This document shows, piece by piece, positions 1 to 10,578 of a stretch of 64,000 nucleotides of DNA (its first letter is position 1; the number at the start of each line of letters is the position of its first letter). The notes under the pieces were generated by a model. That model searched no databases. It saw only the letters and a program-made list of their open reading frames with translations, and was not told the origin of the DNA. Both the position numbers and the translations under genes were made by a program. The DNA comes from Artocarpus heterophyllus (Eukaryota; Streptophyta; Magnoliopsida; Rosales; Moraceae). The stretch spans positions 16,866,519-16,930,518 of the forward strand of contig CM046342.1 of NCBI GenBank assembly GCA_025403435.1, written 5' to 3'.

Positions 1-1180
1 ACTCTCGGGGCTTTAACAAGTTAAAGAAATCCATCTATGGTCTCAAGCAGGCTTCCCGTCAATGGTATTACAAGTTTCATTAAGTTATTATCTCGTATGG
101 TTTTGAGGTAAATGTGGTTGATGATTGTGCATATCACAAGTTTAGTGGGAGAAAATTTATCTTTTTAATTTTGTATGTCGATGATATTCTATTAGCTAGT
201 AGGGATATAGGCTTATTGTATGAAACCAAGAGATTTATGATAAAGAATTTTGAGATAAAAGATTTCAGAGACGCCTTTTTTGTATTAGGTATATAGATAT
301 TAGAAGATCGCTCTCGAAGTATCCTTGGGTTATCACAAAAGAGTTATATCGAAAAGGTTTTAAGTAGATTCAGTATGAAAGATTATTCATCAGGAGATTT
401 GCTCATAGCTAAATGAGACAAGTTTAGTCTTGGTCAATGCCCCAAGAATGACTTTGAAAGGAAAGTGGTGCAAAAGATTCCTTATGCGTCTGTTATAGGA
501 AGTCTAATGTATTCTCAAGTTTGTACACGTCCAGACATAGCTTTAATAGTGGGAGCATTGGGCAGATATTTGAGTAAGCCAAGAATAGATCATTAGAAAG
601 CAGCCAAATGGATTATACGTTATTTGCAAAGAACAAAAGACTACGTACTTACCTATCAGAGATCAAACAGTTTGGAGATCATTCGGTATTCTAACTTCAA
701 TTATGCAGAATGCTAAGATGGTAAATGTTCCATCTTGAGTTATGTTTTATATGTTGGCTGAAAGAGCAATTTCTTAAAAGAATGTTAAGCAGACACTCAT
801 AGCTTCTTCAACCATGGCTGCAGAATTCATAGTTTGTTATAAGGCATCTAATCATGGAATATGGTTGCAGAACTTTGTCATTGGACTGCGTGTGGTAGGT
901 GGTGTTGAACAGCCATTAAAGATATATTGTGATAATAAATCAACAATGCTATATTCCAACAATAACAACAGAAGCTCTACAAAGTTAAAGCATATTAACA
1001 TTAAGTCTTTGGTTGTTAAGGAAAGAGTTCAGAGTGGTCAGGTTTCTATAGAGCATACAGGAATAAACTCTATGCTAGCAGATCCATTAACCAAAGGCTT
1101 ACCTCCTAACATCTTTATGAGCACACTGCTCATATGGGTGTTGGTTTATTTGATGATACTTTAATTTAGAGGGAGTTAAC
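1..1180 (+). pseudogene. Ty1/copia pol remnant (end of reverse transcriptase plus RNase H)
   Basis: This is the 3' end of a copia polyprotein gene, entering from the left edge. The reverse-transcriptase core motif YVDDILLAS is readable near 172-198, preceded by a KKSIYGLKQASRQWYYKF-type palm segment. The RNase H part (about 814-1140) shows KQTLIASSTMAAEF, a CDNKS motif and the copia-typical HTG.NSM.ADPLTKGLPP tail. The frame is interrupted by several stops (for example near 295, 414, 594 and 714) and by a shift close to 1115, after which the usual HMGV..FDD ending is in another frame. No gag, protease or integrase is in the window. It is a dead fragment. Assignment to copia rests on the YVDD box and the RNase H tail. 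Confidence 0.9.
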
Positions 1181-1250
1181 TTTGCATGTTTTGTGTTTTA
1201 CTTAAACATTTATATGTTTGTTTTAATTTTCTATAGAATAAAGTTGATGA
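1181..1250 (+). mobile_element. copia 3' non-coding segment, left part
   Basis: AT-rich non-coding continuation of the copia remnant. It is cut at 1250 by the reverse solo LTR and appears to resume at 4274. The last five bases (1246-1250, GATGA) nearly match the five bases after the solo LTR (4274-4278, AATGA), so they are read as its target-site duplication. Confidence 0.55.
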
Positions 1251-4200
1251 TGTCACAACCCACTTTTTCTCCCAGCTGTGAAAGACTTTTCTTTTTATTT
1301 TATATATATATACTTACGTATAGGTGTAAAACTTAGGAATTTTTTTTTTTAAGGACAAGTCATTCATGTGAAGTTTAGAAACTCATCAGGTGGAAACAGA
1401 TACATATATTTACATAACACACTCTCTTTTTCAATACTGTTGCTAAATATTCTCAAGAGAGGTTTTGATATACCTAAATATATTCAGTTCTTACATAGCA
1501 TGTTCAAAGAAAACAAGTTTAAAATATACAGTAGCAGAAACATAACTGTGGCGGCATCCATACCCCTTTCTGCTCATTACTCATCACCCTCCGCCAGCTC
1601 ATCAGTGACTTGGTTCTGACCTTCTAGTAGGAATACCTACAGCATGAATTACTTAATGAGCTTACGCCTAGTAAGTTCCATATAACCCACATGCTTATTC
1701 AATAAAATGTATAAACCTTCTTTATTATTTTTATTTCTTATCTTTAACTAGGGCCCAAGTGTTCGTACCATTGCGCACTTAGGTCTACGTAACACCGTGA
1801 CCATACTATATCCTTGAACTCCTCTTGAATCAGGAGTCGGTACGACACCTTTCTTAATTTCTGGTGACATAATTACCAGTCCAATTATTATGGTTAACAT
1901 ACCATGCATGAAGTGACAAATGCATGTTATACACCATACATAAATACTCTTGTACAAAATAGTATACACTGGTACATACTTTTATACTTATAGGTATACG
2001 TTAACATACACACCAGTATACCATATAATATACACACAGGTATATGTATATGCACAGGTATACACCAACATACTTAAAGATACTCATATCATAGCATACA
2101 CATAGGTATACACCTTGTTATACACACAGGTATACATATACATATGTCACGCTCTATACTTACGATTCCATACTGTAGGTGGGATGAGTACTTACTTGAT
2201 TCGAACGTCAGGTAATTCTACCTCGATTTTGCTCTGTCCTAAACTTCTAAGATCCTGTTGGCCAATTTCAAAGCCATTAGCCAATATTCACTATGTTTCA
2301 ACACACAGTGATCGTTAATTAATGGACTGAGTTGCATAACTATATACAACTCTAAAAACCATTGGTTTTTTTTTTCTTATTTCTATCTAACTCTACCCTA
2401 CCGTTTCTAACGAAGGGCGAAAATCTTTCTAATCAATATTTTTTCCCTTTTTGAAACATTTGACATGGTTCGGGTTATACGGGCAAAAATGACGATTTTG
2501 CCCTCCGTGAGCCTACTAACCTATTTGAGCTCGATTTTGTTATTTTAATGAAAATAGTCACGTATTAATTTTAAAATAATACCCTAATGGCTCGGATCTC
2601 CTTATTTCATATCTATGCCCCATTTTCGTAAAACTTTGTAGCTTAACCCCTAATTGAAAATTTTTGACAATTTTGCACCCGGGCCTAAAATTTATCTCTT
2701 TAAACCAAAATTTCCCATTTTTCATAAGAACCATTTTTACTCAAAATACCATATCTTAAATCATTTTGAAAAATGACACTTTTCCATTTTAACATTTTTT
2801 TCTACTTTTAAGAAATTCTTGAAAAATTAAAAAATCACAATCGGTTTAGATTTTCGACGAACCGGCATTAATGTCTAACAGTTTCATCAAGATCTACAAC
2901 TTTTATATTTTAACTTTTCCCAAATTCTCACTGTTTATGGGTGTTTTTGGGCATTTTTCAAATCTGCCGTGGGAAAGCTTTTTCTTTCAATTTAGTCCTT
3001 AGGGTATTTTTGTAAAAATCCATTTTAAAACTACAATCCAGCCACTGCATAGACAGATTCACCCCTTAAACAAACCTTTTCTATACCAAAACACCATTTT
3101 TGCAAAACTTAACCTTAAAATTACAAAAATAACATACTTTGCATAAACTATCATTTTGCATCAACAACCCATAATTTTGACTATACCATCATACTATAAG
3201 TCACATACTCATGGAATATAATCAAAACTTTGCCTAAAAACATCACATGCTTTAGAAATAATAAAGATCAAAACAAAAATTACATAAATTCAAGTTTAAG
3301 GGTTTAAAACTTACCCAATAGAGATTTTGCGCTTCAAGCCTTCCAAGGACTCCTTTGAAGCTCTTTCCTAAGCATTTTTTCATGTAAAAATCTCCTTGAA
3401 TCAAATCCCTCCTTAACCCATAAAAAAAACCTTAAGAAAACTAAAAAAAAGTTTAGGTTTTACCTCAATTTTGAAGAAATCCTTTAACCTATGCTTCTTG
3501 AATTTGGTTGGGGTCAATTTGTGCAAGATTTTGAGTTTGGAAATTTTTTGTTGAATGGTCCTCCAATGGCTACCGGATGTTGAGGGAAGAAAATGAGAGC
3601 AAATTTGGCTTATTTCAAAATTAATACAAGCTTATCACAACTATGGTGACTCATCAACAATTAATGGGCTTGCTAGATGGCAAATTGTGATTGGGCCACT
3701 TTTTGTGATATGGTGGCCCAATAGAATTTTGTTGGGTGTCCACCTAGTGGCCCAAAAATTTTACACTGTATAATTTTTCACCACTCAGTATTTTTACTAC
3801 ACTACCGTTGTCAAATCAGTGCAAACTCGTAACCTTAGACTGTGTAAACTATTTTACTGACCTTTAGTCTACTTTTGAAGGCCAAACGTAACATTTTTCA
3901 TATCTGTGTTTTCACTTAGCAGTATATTTTTACTGCGTCGGCCTCCTTTTACAGTAGGTTCGGTTTCAGTGGACTCTATGTCTTACTTGTATTCTAAGTA
4001 CTTATTCGTTTTTATCACAATTTTGCAATTAATTGTGATACAAAATTCATTTTATGGATATTATTTACAAATTTTTGAGTAATTTAACTCATAAAATATG
4101 TATTAAAAAAAATCCATCATGACATCACATTCACAGTGTAATACTCAATTAATACTGCTTATTTACATATTATCACAATTTTACAAAAGTTACAATTTTA

Positions 4201-4273
4201 AGGGTAAATTCATTAATTAAACCCAATTAAATATTAGGTTTTATTAATAAACTTTTTTTTTCTAGTCATTACA
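1251..4273 (-). mobile_element. Reverse-oriented solo LTR, Tekay-like Ty3/gypsy
   Basis: A 3.0 kb non-coding block. Read on the minus strand it begins TGTAATGACT and ends GGTTGTGACA, giving TG...CA ends as in the intact gypsy element at 20096-29153 (TGTAACGCCC ... GGCGTGACA). It also has an ACTAGGCGTAAGCTCATT box at about 1656-1674 that corresponds to ACTGAGCCTTTCGCTCAC in that element's LTR. No primer-binding site or coding sequence adjoins it, so it is a solo LTR. The five flanking bases agree at 4 of 5 positions (GATGA/AATGA). It sits inside the copia tail and is therefore younger than the copia element. Exact ends are inferred. Confidence 0.65.
1930..2165. repeat. Degenerate minisatellite rich in GTATAC palindromes
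   Basis: Within the reverse solo LTR, short units of the type ACACAGGTATAC recur irregularly about ten times (for example near 1961, 1991, 2011, 2036, 2056, 2105 and 2125). Spacing is variable, roughly 16-30 bases. The core GTATAC is self-complementary. Confidence 0.7.
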
Positions 4274-4629
4274 AATGATTTATAGTTTATCTCTAAATTT
4301 GATTATTTTTTATATGTAGTTTTTGCATTGTGTTTAAAGATTTCGGATATAGGACCAGTTAGAAATTTGCATGTTTGAAATCACATTGCATGCAATTTCT
4401 ATGCTACTTATCCATACTTGATCTATGTCATTGAATATGTTGGTATGGTGACCATTATAGGTTTAGTCATGATTATGTATGATGAAAGCTGCTTTGATCC
4501 CATGCTGATATAGGAGATGGACCAGATTGAAACTAAAATGTAGCATAAAGATAAATAGCATAAAGTTGCATGTCTAAGGAACTTATGATATAATTGTTTC
4601 AGGAATTATCTATAGCTCAAATGAGAGAT
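4274..4629 (+). mobile_element. copia 3' non-coding segment, right part, with polypurine tract
   Basis: Non-coding DNA between the end of the solo LTR and the start of the copia LTR. It ends in a short purine run (AATGAGAGAT, about 4619-4629) directly before TGTTG, where a plus-strand primer would lie. I read it as the tail of the element whose pol remnant is at 1-1180. Confidence 0.55.
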
Positions 4630-5130
4630 TGTTGAAAAATTTTAGTTTCCCATTAGGCTATGGGCAACATATTAATATAACAATTATATTATGGTTATTT
4701 AATTATGGTGGGCTAATTTAAGTGGTCTATTTATAGAAAGTCTATAGGCTACTAACTGGGTATGAGATTAAAGAGTGTAAACCCAATGCTGACCCAACTA
4801 GGTTTTATGGGACCTAGTGGAAAAGTATAAAGAGGCATTATAGGTTATTATCCCCAACACATCAAATTATTCTAAAGCTTTCTCCTCTCCCAATTAAGAA
4901 AAGAAAGAACCCATTCACGACTAAGGTGATTTAATTGAGGAAGATAATAACCAGTTCATCCCGTTTGTTTATCATCATAGAAATTTGGCACAAGGGTTAA
5001 TAGCTGCTACCATGAATACATGTATTTATTCCTAAGTCAATTTTTAAATAATCTGGTATGTTATGATCCTAGGACAGTGATATAGTTATTTTAAGGTTCT
5101 ACACAATTATGAATACCTAGAATTAAGAAT
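4630..5130 (+). mobile_element. copia LTR, forward copy of an inverted pair
   Basis: Starts TGTTGAAAAATTTTAG just after a purine run. It aligns over about 500 bases with the reverse complement of 5650-6140, including shared blocks such as GGTCTATTTATAGAAAGTC, AAAGCTTTCTCCTCTCCC and TAGCTGCTACCATG. Similarity fades after about 5120, so the 3' end is approximate. It probably is the 3' LTR of the copia remnant. Confidence 0.7.
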
Positions 5131-5649
5131 TCTAATAGAAGAATTTCTCGCACCAATGTTTTTGGTATTTACAAACTTGATATGATGACTCATAAATTTG
5201 AATGTTAGAATTGCAAAATAAAAGAATATACATGTGAATTTTAAATTATGTACAATTATTAATGAATTTGGTATGATCACTTACGAATTTAAAACGATAA
5301 ACTTGTAAATTGATAACGGTGTCTTGAATTAGACTTTTTGACAAAAAAAAAAGAAGATAAATTGTCTTCTTATTGTGGAATGACCTTCAACATGTATGAT
5401 TACATCATTTGTTCAAAGTTTTTATGATTTAGATTAACAAAAAGCATTTATTCCTTTGATGGTTTCATTTGACACATGCAGTGGAAATTTGTATCAATGT
5501 ATCAGTATACTCTATCATCTATTTTTGAATTTTTGCAATTTTATATCATAAAATTTCGAGTATATATCAACTAAATACTTAGAACTAGTCATTGCAAAAT
5601 TTAACTAAATCAATAACTATCATGTTCTTATATAAATTGTTAAATTTCT
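5131..5649. other. Spacer between the inverted copia LTRs
   Basis: About 0.5 kb of AT-rich DNA separating the two LTR arms. No open frame, no retroelement primer site and no RNA gene were recognised. It may be internal or captured sequence, or the original flank. Confidence 0.4.
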
Positions 5650-6140
5650 TAATTTTAGATAGTCATAAATATGTAAAACCCTAAATAACCATATCACAGT
5701 TTTAGGATCATACCATGCTAGATTATTAAGAAACAGAATTAGAAATAAATTCCTGTATCCATGGTAGCAGCTATCAACTATGTGGAATTTCGGCTATGAT
5801 TGACGAATGGGATGAACGAGTTATTATTTTCTTCAATCAAATCACCTCCGTCTTTAATGGGTTCTTTCTCTTCTTAAGGGGAGAGGAGAAAGCTTTAGAA
5901 TATTTGATGTCTTAGGGACTATAACATAACAATATCTTTAAATACTTTTTCACTAGGATCCTATAAAACCTAGTTTGGTTATTATTGGGTATCCATTCAT
6001 TAAACCCATATCCAGTTAGTAGTCATGGACTTTCTATAAATAGACCACTTAAATTAGGCTAATATAATTAAATAGCTATGATATAATTGTTATATTAATA
6101 TATTGACCATAACCTCATGGAAAACTAAAATTTCCCAACA
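5650..6140 (-). mobile_element. copia LTR, inverted copy
   Basis: Ends CCCAACA at 6140, the reverse complement of TGTTGGG. Read on the minus strand it follows the LTR at 4630-5130 base for base with scattered differences, down to about 5650. Together they form a ~490 bp inverted repeat around a ~520 bp spacer. Confidence 0.7.
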
Positions 6141-7252
6141 TACATATCATGCTTTCTGACTAAATCTAAGAAATTAGTAAATTTATATAAATTTCTTTGT
6201 TTGTATTATAAATAGTATGGCTTATAACAGATAAAATATAACACGTACTAACTTGTTTGTAAAATATAACACATACTAACTTGTATATACAATTGGATTA
6301 GCAAAAAAAAAAAAAAAAAAAGTGTTAGTATATGCAAAACCACATTTTCAAGGTTATTAATCGCGCCATATTAAGGTTAAGAGTTAGTTTTCCCCCACTC
6401 CATTCCACCTCAAAGCTTAAAAAAAAAAAAAAATGTAGATTAAGCTTCGACATGTATAACTGTATAAGACAGGAAAGTGCATTAACTTTACAAAAACGCC
6501 AAAACCAAAGTGCATTTGTTTTATCCAAGCCGTATCACATCCCTGTCGCCGTGGGAGTATATTCCACTACTTCTGGTCTTTGAAAACGAAACCCCCCCCA
6601 AAAAAATAAATAAATAATAAAAGGGCTTAAAAGGCTCAAGATACGGATGATGCATCTTTTGGATAGTTGGCTTTTATCAATATGGCCTCAAAAAAAAAAA
6701 AATATATATATATATATATATATTATTCAAAACAGAAACCTATAAATTTAACAATTGAAAAACAGATAGTTATTAAGATAGGTCTTCTCTCGTAATTTCA
6801 AATAAAAAAAGATAATAAATAAATAGTAAAAATAAATAAGAAAGTTCTAAAAGAAAAACCAAACAAAACCAACAAAACGACACAAAAGGCCATCAGAGGG
6901 GGAGGATTCAGCAACACTGGTACTAGACTTTATTGCGTCACGGAGTGAGTCAATTGGACGCCGCACGAGAGGTACGCTTTCATACTTGACCCTCTTCTGT
7001 TTTGGGTTTGATCGCAAAGGTCATCGTTCAATTCCATTTGGCTGTTTTTACGTTGCGTCACAGCTGAGTTTCACGAAGGGCGTGTCTTGGTCGAAGTGGG
7101 CAGCAAACATGTGCCCGTGCGGGGTGTCTATCTGATAAGCTCGACCACATGGAGCTTTACTAGTTCACATGTTGTTTTCTTAAGACCATTGTACCCTTTA
7201 TGCTTGAGAATGTTATTAAGAGTTCTTATTCAATAAAATAAAATAAATTAAG
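6141..7252. other. Intergenic DNA with low-complexity tracts
   Basis: No gene is supported. It contains an A run (6303-6321), a TA microsatellite (about 6702-6722) and a stretch of more balanced composition (about 6890-7170, including two GCGTCA copies). The short open frames on both strands have no recognisable domain. Confidence 0.5.
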
Positions 7253-7415
7253 AGGGTGTTTGGCAGTGGTTCCTACCATTTAGTTTCTATCACAAATTCA
7301 GTTATAAACAGTATAAAGCTCTCACATGCTACAGTAACAATAAAAAAATATACTACAGTATAAAACTCTCACATGTTACAGTAAAAGTGGCTCCCTTTAC
7401 CCTTTTAAACACCCT
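7253..7415. mobile_element. Small MITE-like element
   Basis: Terminal inverted repeat AGGGTGTTT (7253-7261) and AAACACCCT (7407-7415). The interior has two copies of the motif AAACTCTCACATGTTACAGT or a close variant. Related motifs occur near 18545, 35790 and 49215, suggesting a dispersed family. A target duplication is not clear. Confidence 0.55.
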
Positions 7416-8621
7416 ATAAATGATTGACACGGGAGGTGGAGCTGTACATACTACTGAATAAGGGGCCTTTCCTTCTGAATTTTATTTTTTGATTATCTTA
7501 TGTGTATATATATTTGTATGTGTTGTTAAAATTTGTAGTTTGTCTCCTTAAAATCTATAATCATATGTCATCTTTCTCATCTATTTTTTTTTTAATTATG
7601 TTTTTAGTTATCACAAATATTTTGAACAAAAGCTTTTTTGGTAGGGTATATGTACGTTATATAGTAGTTTTTTAACATCAAAACATCAAAGAATTATTAA
7701 AAAATAAAGTTTTTCAAAATTATATCACAATCAAACACAACAAAAAATTGGAAAAATCCAATTAGAATATGAAAGCTTAGAAAACACACATTTTAAGTAG
7801 GGTACCTTTCATTTAGAAAAAAAAAAGGCGTTAGAGCATTTTTTATTTTCGTACCTTCATACATAAGGAAAAAAGAAAAAAAAAAAAGAAGCTTTGTACC
7901 ATACATTTATAAAAGTGTAGGTCATATTTACATGTGCCATTCATTTTATATGCGAGATGCGTTGATCATGATTTAAAAGCTTGGCAATATTTTTACGCAA
8001 AATCATTTTTAACACTTATAACATGTGTTTAAATCATAAATATCTTCTTTATAGAAAGTAGAGACTATCCAGTTTGAAGTAATATTCATGTCAAAGAACT
8101 TATCACATCATGTGATTCATGACATTTGGTTTGTGGAGTAGCGTTTCTGATATTTTTATTATTTAGATGAAAATACGTGGTTTAGATATGTGAATGTTGT
8201 ATATGATTCTACCCAAACCTAAATTTCCACCCCATTTTAAAATAATGTTTTTGTTTTTAGAAAATTGACATTTTGAACTCTTAATTTTACCGATATCTTT
8301 TTATTTAGGTGATACCAAATAAATATGTCATACTTCCATTTTTTTTCAAAAAAAGAAACTACTTATCATTCTTTAAAAAAAAAAAAAAAAGCACAAAGGC
8401 TAGATACTGTTTCCTTTCCTTTTTTTTTGTTATCTTTGGAATTTTATGCATTAAAAAAATTAATTATAATCTCTCTAATCCTACAAGAGAATCTATTTTG
8501 AAATGTTCTCTTTAGTTTCTGCTTCTTGCACTTTTTTTTTTCTTTCTATTACTATATATTTTTTTTTCAGTTTTTTTATTTTTTTACTTTCTCTTTTCTC
8601 CCTTTTTTCCTATTCTTGTCT

Positions 8622-8657
<36 letters not shown>

Positions 8658-8818
8658 CATTTTGTCTATTTTTTTCATAAATATTTGTTTTTTCCTCGTC
8701 ATTTTTTACTTTTTTTTTGTTAACTTGTTTTATACGGGCACACAGAGTGCCTTTTTTCAATTAGTCTAAAATATGAGTTGGAATACCCAATAAATATAAT
8801 ATAATTTTTGATTTATAG
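7416..8818. other. AT-rich intergenic DNA with pyrimidine and TA tracts
   Basis: No gene seen. A long T-rich stretch (about 8520-8720) encloses an AT dinucleotide array (about 8626-8654). The hydrophobic-looking open frames here are products of T runs (Phe/Leu/Ile) and are not credible proteins. Confidence 0.5.
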
Positions 8819-8960
8819 AATATCAAATTAGTATTTTTTAGATATTGAAAACACGTGATATTTCTTCTAAAAAGACATGATTTTCGAAAAAAAAAATGTT
8901 GCAAAGATATAGTTTTTTTTTTTTTTAAATTTTAGCTAAGACACGATATAACGGGTTTAC
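8819..8960. repeat. Left copy of ~140 bp direct repeat
   Basis: The block starting ATATCAAATTAGTATTTTTT and containing AGATATTGAAAACACGTGAT is repeated with changes and A-run length differences at about 9817-9962, on the other side of a foldback sequence. Confidence 0.6.
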
Positions 8961-8964
8961 TTTA

Positions 8965-9806
8965 ATGAGTAAATGGTAGTGTTGGACCACAAAATATTTA
9001 CTTTTTTCATAGTGCATCTGAAACTTTTAATTTTGACAAAATACATCTTGAATTTTAAAATCATTAGCTATTGAAGTCCAATATTTAATAAGCGTTAAAA
9101 GTTATAGTTTATTTTGGTCAAAGATTTGCATGTTTAATCTTTTTAAGAGTAGAGCTCATCATTCAAAGCAAAAAATGGTTTTTTTTTATCATCTTGGTGC
9201 ACTGTATTTTAAGGAAACATTGGTATCATATTATTTAGAAAATATAAAAATAATACCCTATAGTTTTTGAAAATGTCATTTTGGCACCCTGAGTCTAAGT
9301 TCTGTAATGTGAAATTTTCAATTTACCCTTTTATTATGAATCTCAAATTATTTTGTGAAAAGTATAAAAGAAAATCAATACAAATACTGTGATAAGTCCA
9401 CACATATGCTTTTCTTTTATGAGTTTTGTTTAATATTTTGTTTTGATTTTTTATTATAGTTTTACAAAGTTAATTTTAAATTCATCAATAAAAGGATAAA
9501 AGGAAATTTCACGTTAAAAACCACAAACATAGGATTCTAAAATGATATTTTTAAAAACTATAAGTTATTCGTTTTGACATTTTCTAAACAGCAAAGTTCC
9601 AATATGATGTTTTTCTAAAACACAAGGTGTAAAAATGATAATATCTCTTAAAAAATTGAAGCGCAACACGTAAAAAGTATAAGTATCTAATCGACCTCAA
9701 TTGATAATAATTTCAAAATTCATAATGTATTTTGTCAAGATTTAAAGTTCGAAATGTATTATACACAAGATAAAGAGTTCGAGATGTAACAGTGTAATTT
9801 ACTCTT
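8965..9806. mobile_element. Foldback (long inverted repeat) element
   Basis: The left arm beginning GAGTAAATGGTAGTGTTGG near 8967 pairs with the right arm ending CAGTGTAATTTACTC near 9804. Pairing extends inwards: GACAAAATACATCTTGAATT near 9036 corresponds to the reverse complement of sequence near 9725. Further inner blocks about the AAATTTTCAATTTACCC motif also pair. It is non-coding. It resembles the non-autonomous foldback MITEs common in plant intergenic DNA. Arms are diverged. Confidence 0.6.
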
Positions 9807-9816
9807 ATTTTAATGT

Positions 9817-9962
9817 TTGATATCAATTTAGTATTTTTTTAGATATTGAAAAAACGTGATTTTTCTTTAAAAAAAAACACATGATTTTCTTTAAAAAAAA
9901 CATGTTGCCCAAATATAATAATGGGTTTTTCAACTAAGACAAGTTATATAATAGATTTGAAG
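9817..9962. repeat. Right copy of ~140 bp direct repeat
   Basis: Partner of 8819-8960. It shares the AGATATTGAAA..ACGTGAT core, the ACATGATTTTC block and the downstream ACTAAGACA segment. Confidence 0.6.
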
Positions 9963-10532
9963 CGAAAATTAAATGTTATGTTATACTTGTAAAAGTTAGT
10001 TTTTATTTATATTATTCTTTAAAAAAATTATATCATATTATTATTTATATTTTATGTTAAATTATGCTATAAATATACATAAATGAAATTTATAAGAAGT
10101 AAATATTGAAAGAAAATTTCCATTTATTGGTTGGATATCAGATTTGTGTCCTTTTTTTCCCCTCAAAGTAACGTGTTTACTTGCTTAAGCGGTTGTAACA
10201 TGATATTACGTACAACCGCACAAAGCACGACATCATTAATGAAACGTAGACCTCCCAACAGAGGATGAAAACAGTGATCGGTGTGTTCTTTGATAACATG
10301 CGCACATGGGGAGCTGGTTAAGCCCCTGACAATACTTTCTCTGTTTTAGTGTTTTTCTTCCTTACACTGGTCCGTGCCACTTTCGTTCCAAGTGTTGTCA
10401 CCAGACTAAAGACTTTGCTCATTTCTTCGGTTTTTACTCTCTTCTTCTTTTTTCTTTTCTTCTCCTTTTCCTCTCTGCAAACTTCTATCTTTTTCTTTTC
10501 TTTTTATTTTTTGAACTTCTTTGTGTCAATCA
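9963..10532 (+). promoter_or_regulatory. Presumed promoter and 5' leader of the zinc-finger repeat-protein gene
   Basis: A CTATAAATATA box lies at about 10069, roughly 460 bases before the start codon. The 100 bases before the ATG (about 10430-10520) are strongly C/T-rich, as in many plant 5' leaders. Which box is used, and whether the leader is spliced, cannot be told. Confidence 0.35.
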
Positions 10533-10578
10533 ATGGATGATCAACAACATCATCAAAAACTCGCCCATACATCATCAG
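10533..10578 (+). CDS. Exon 1 of the zinc-finger repeat-protein gene
   Basis: Encodes MDDQQHHQKLAHTSS plus one base, followed by a GT donor at 10579. It is too short to show as an open frame by itself. This start is chosen because the next exon joins in phase to give the finger, and because the Gln/His-rich opening resembles family members. Confidence 0.65.

Noticed and set aside
8503..8769. Open frames rich in Phe, Leu and Ile that look like membrane proteins
   Set aside because: They come from T-runs and a TA microsatellite and have no start context, conservation signal or domain.
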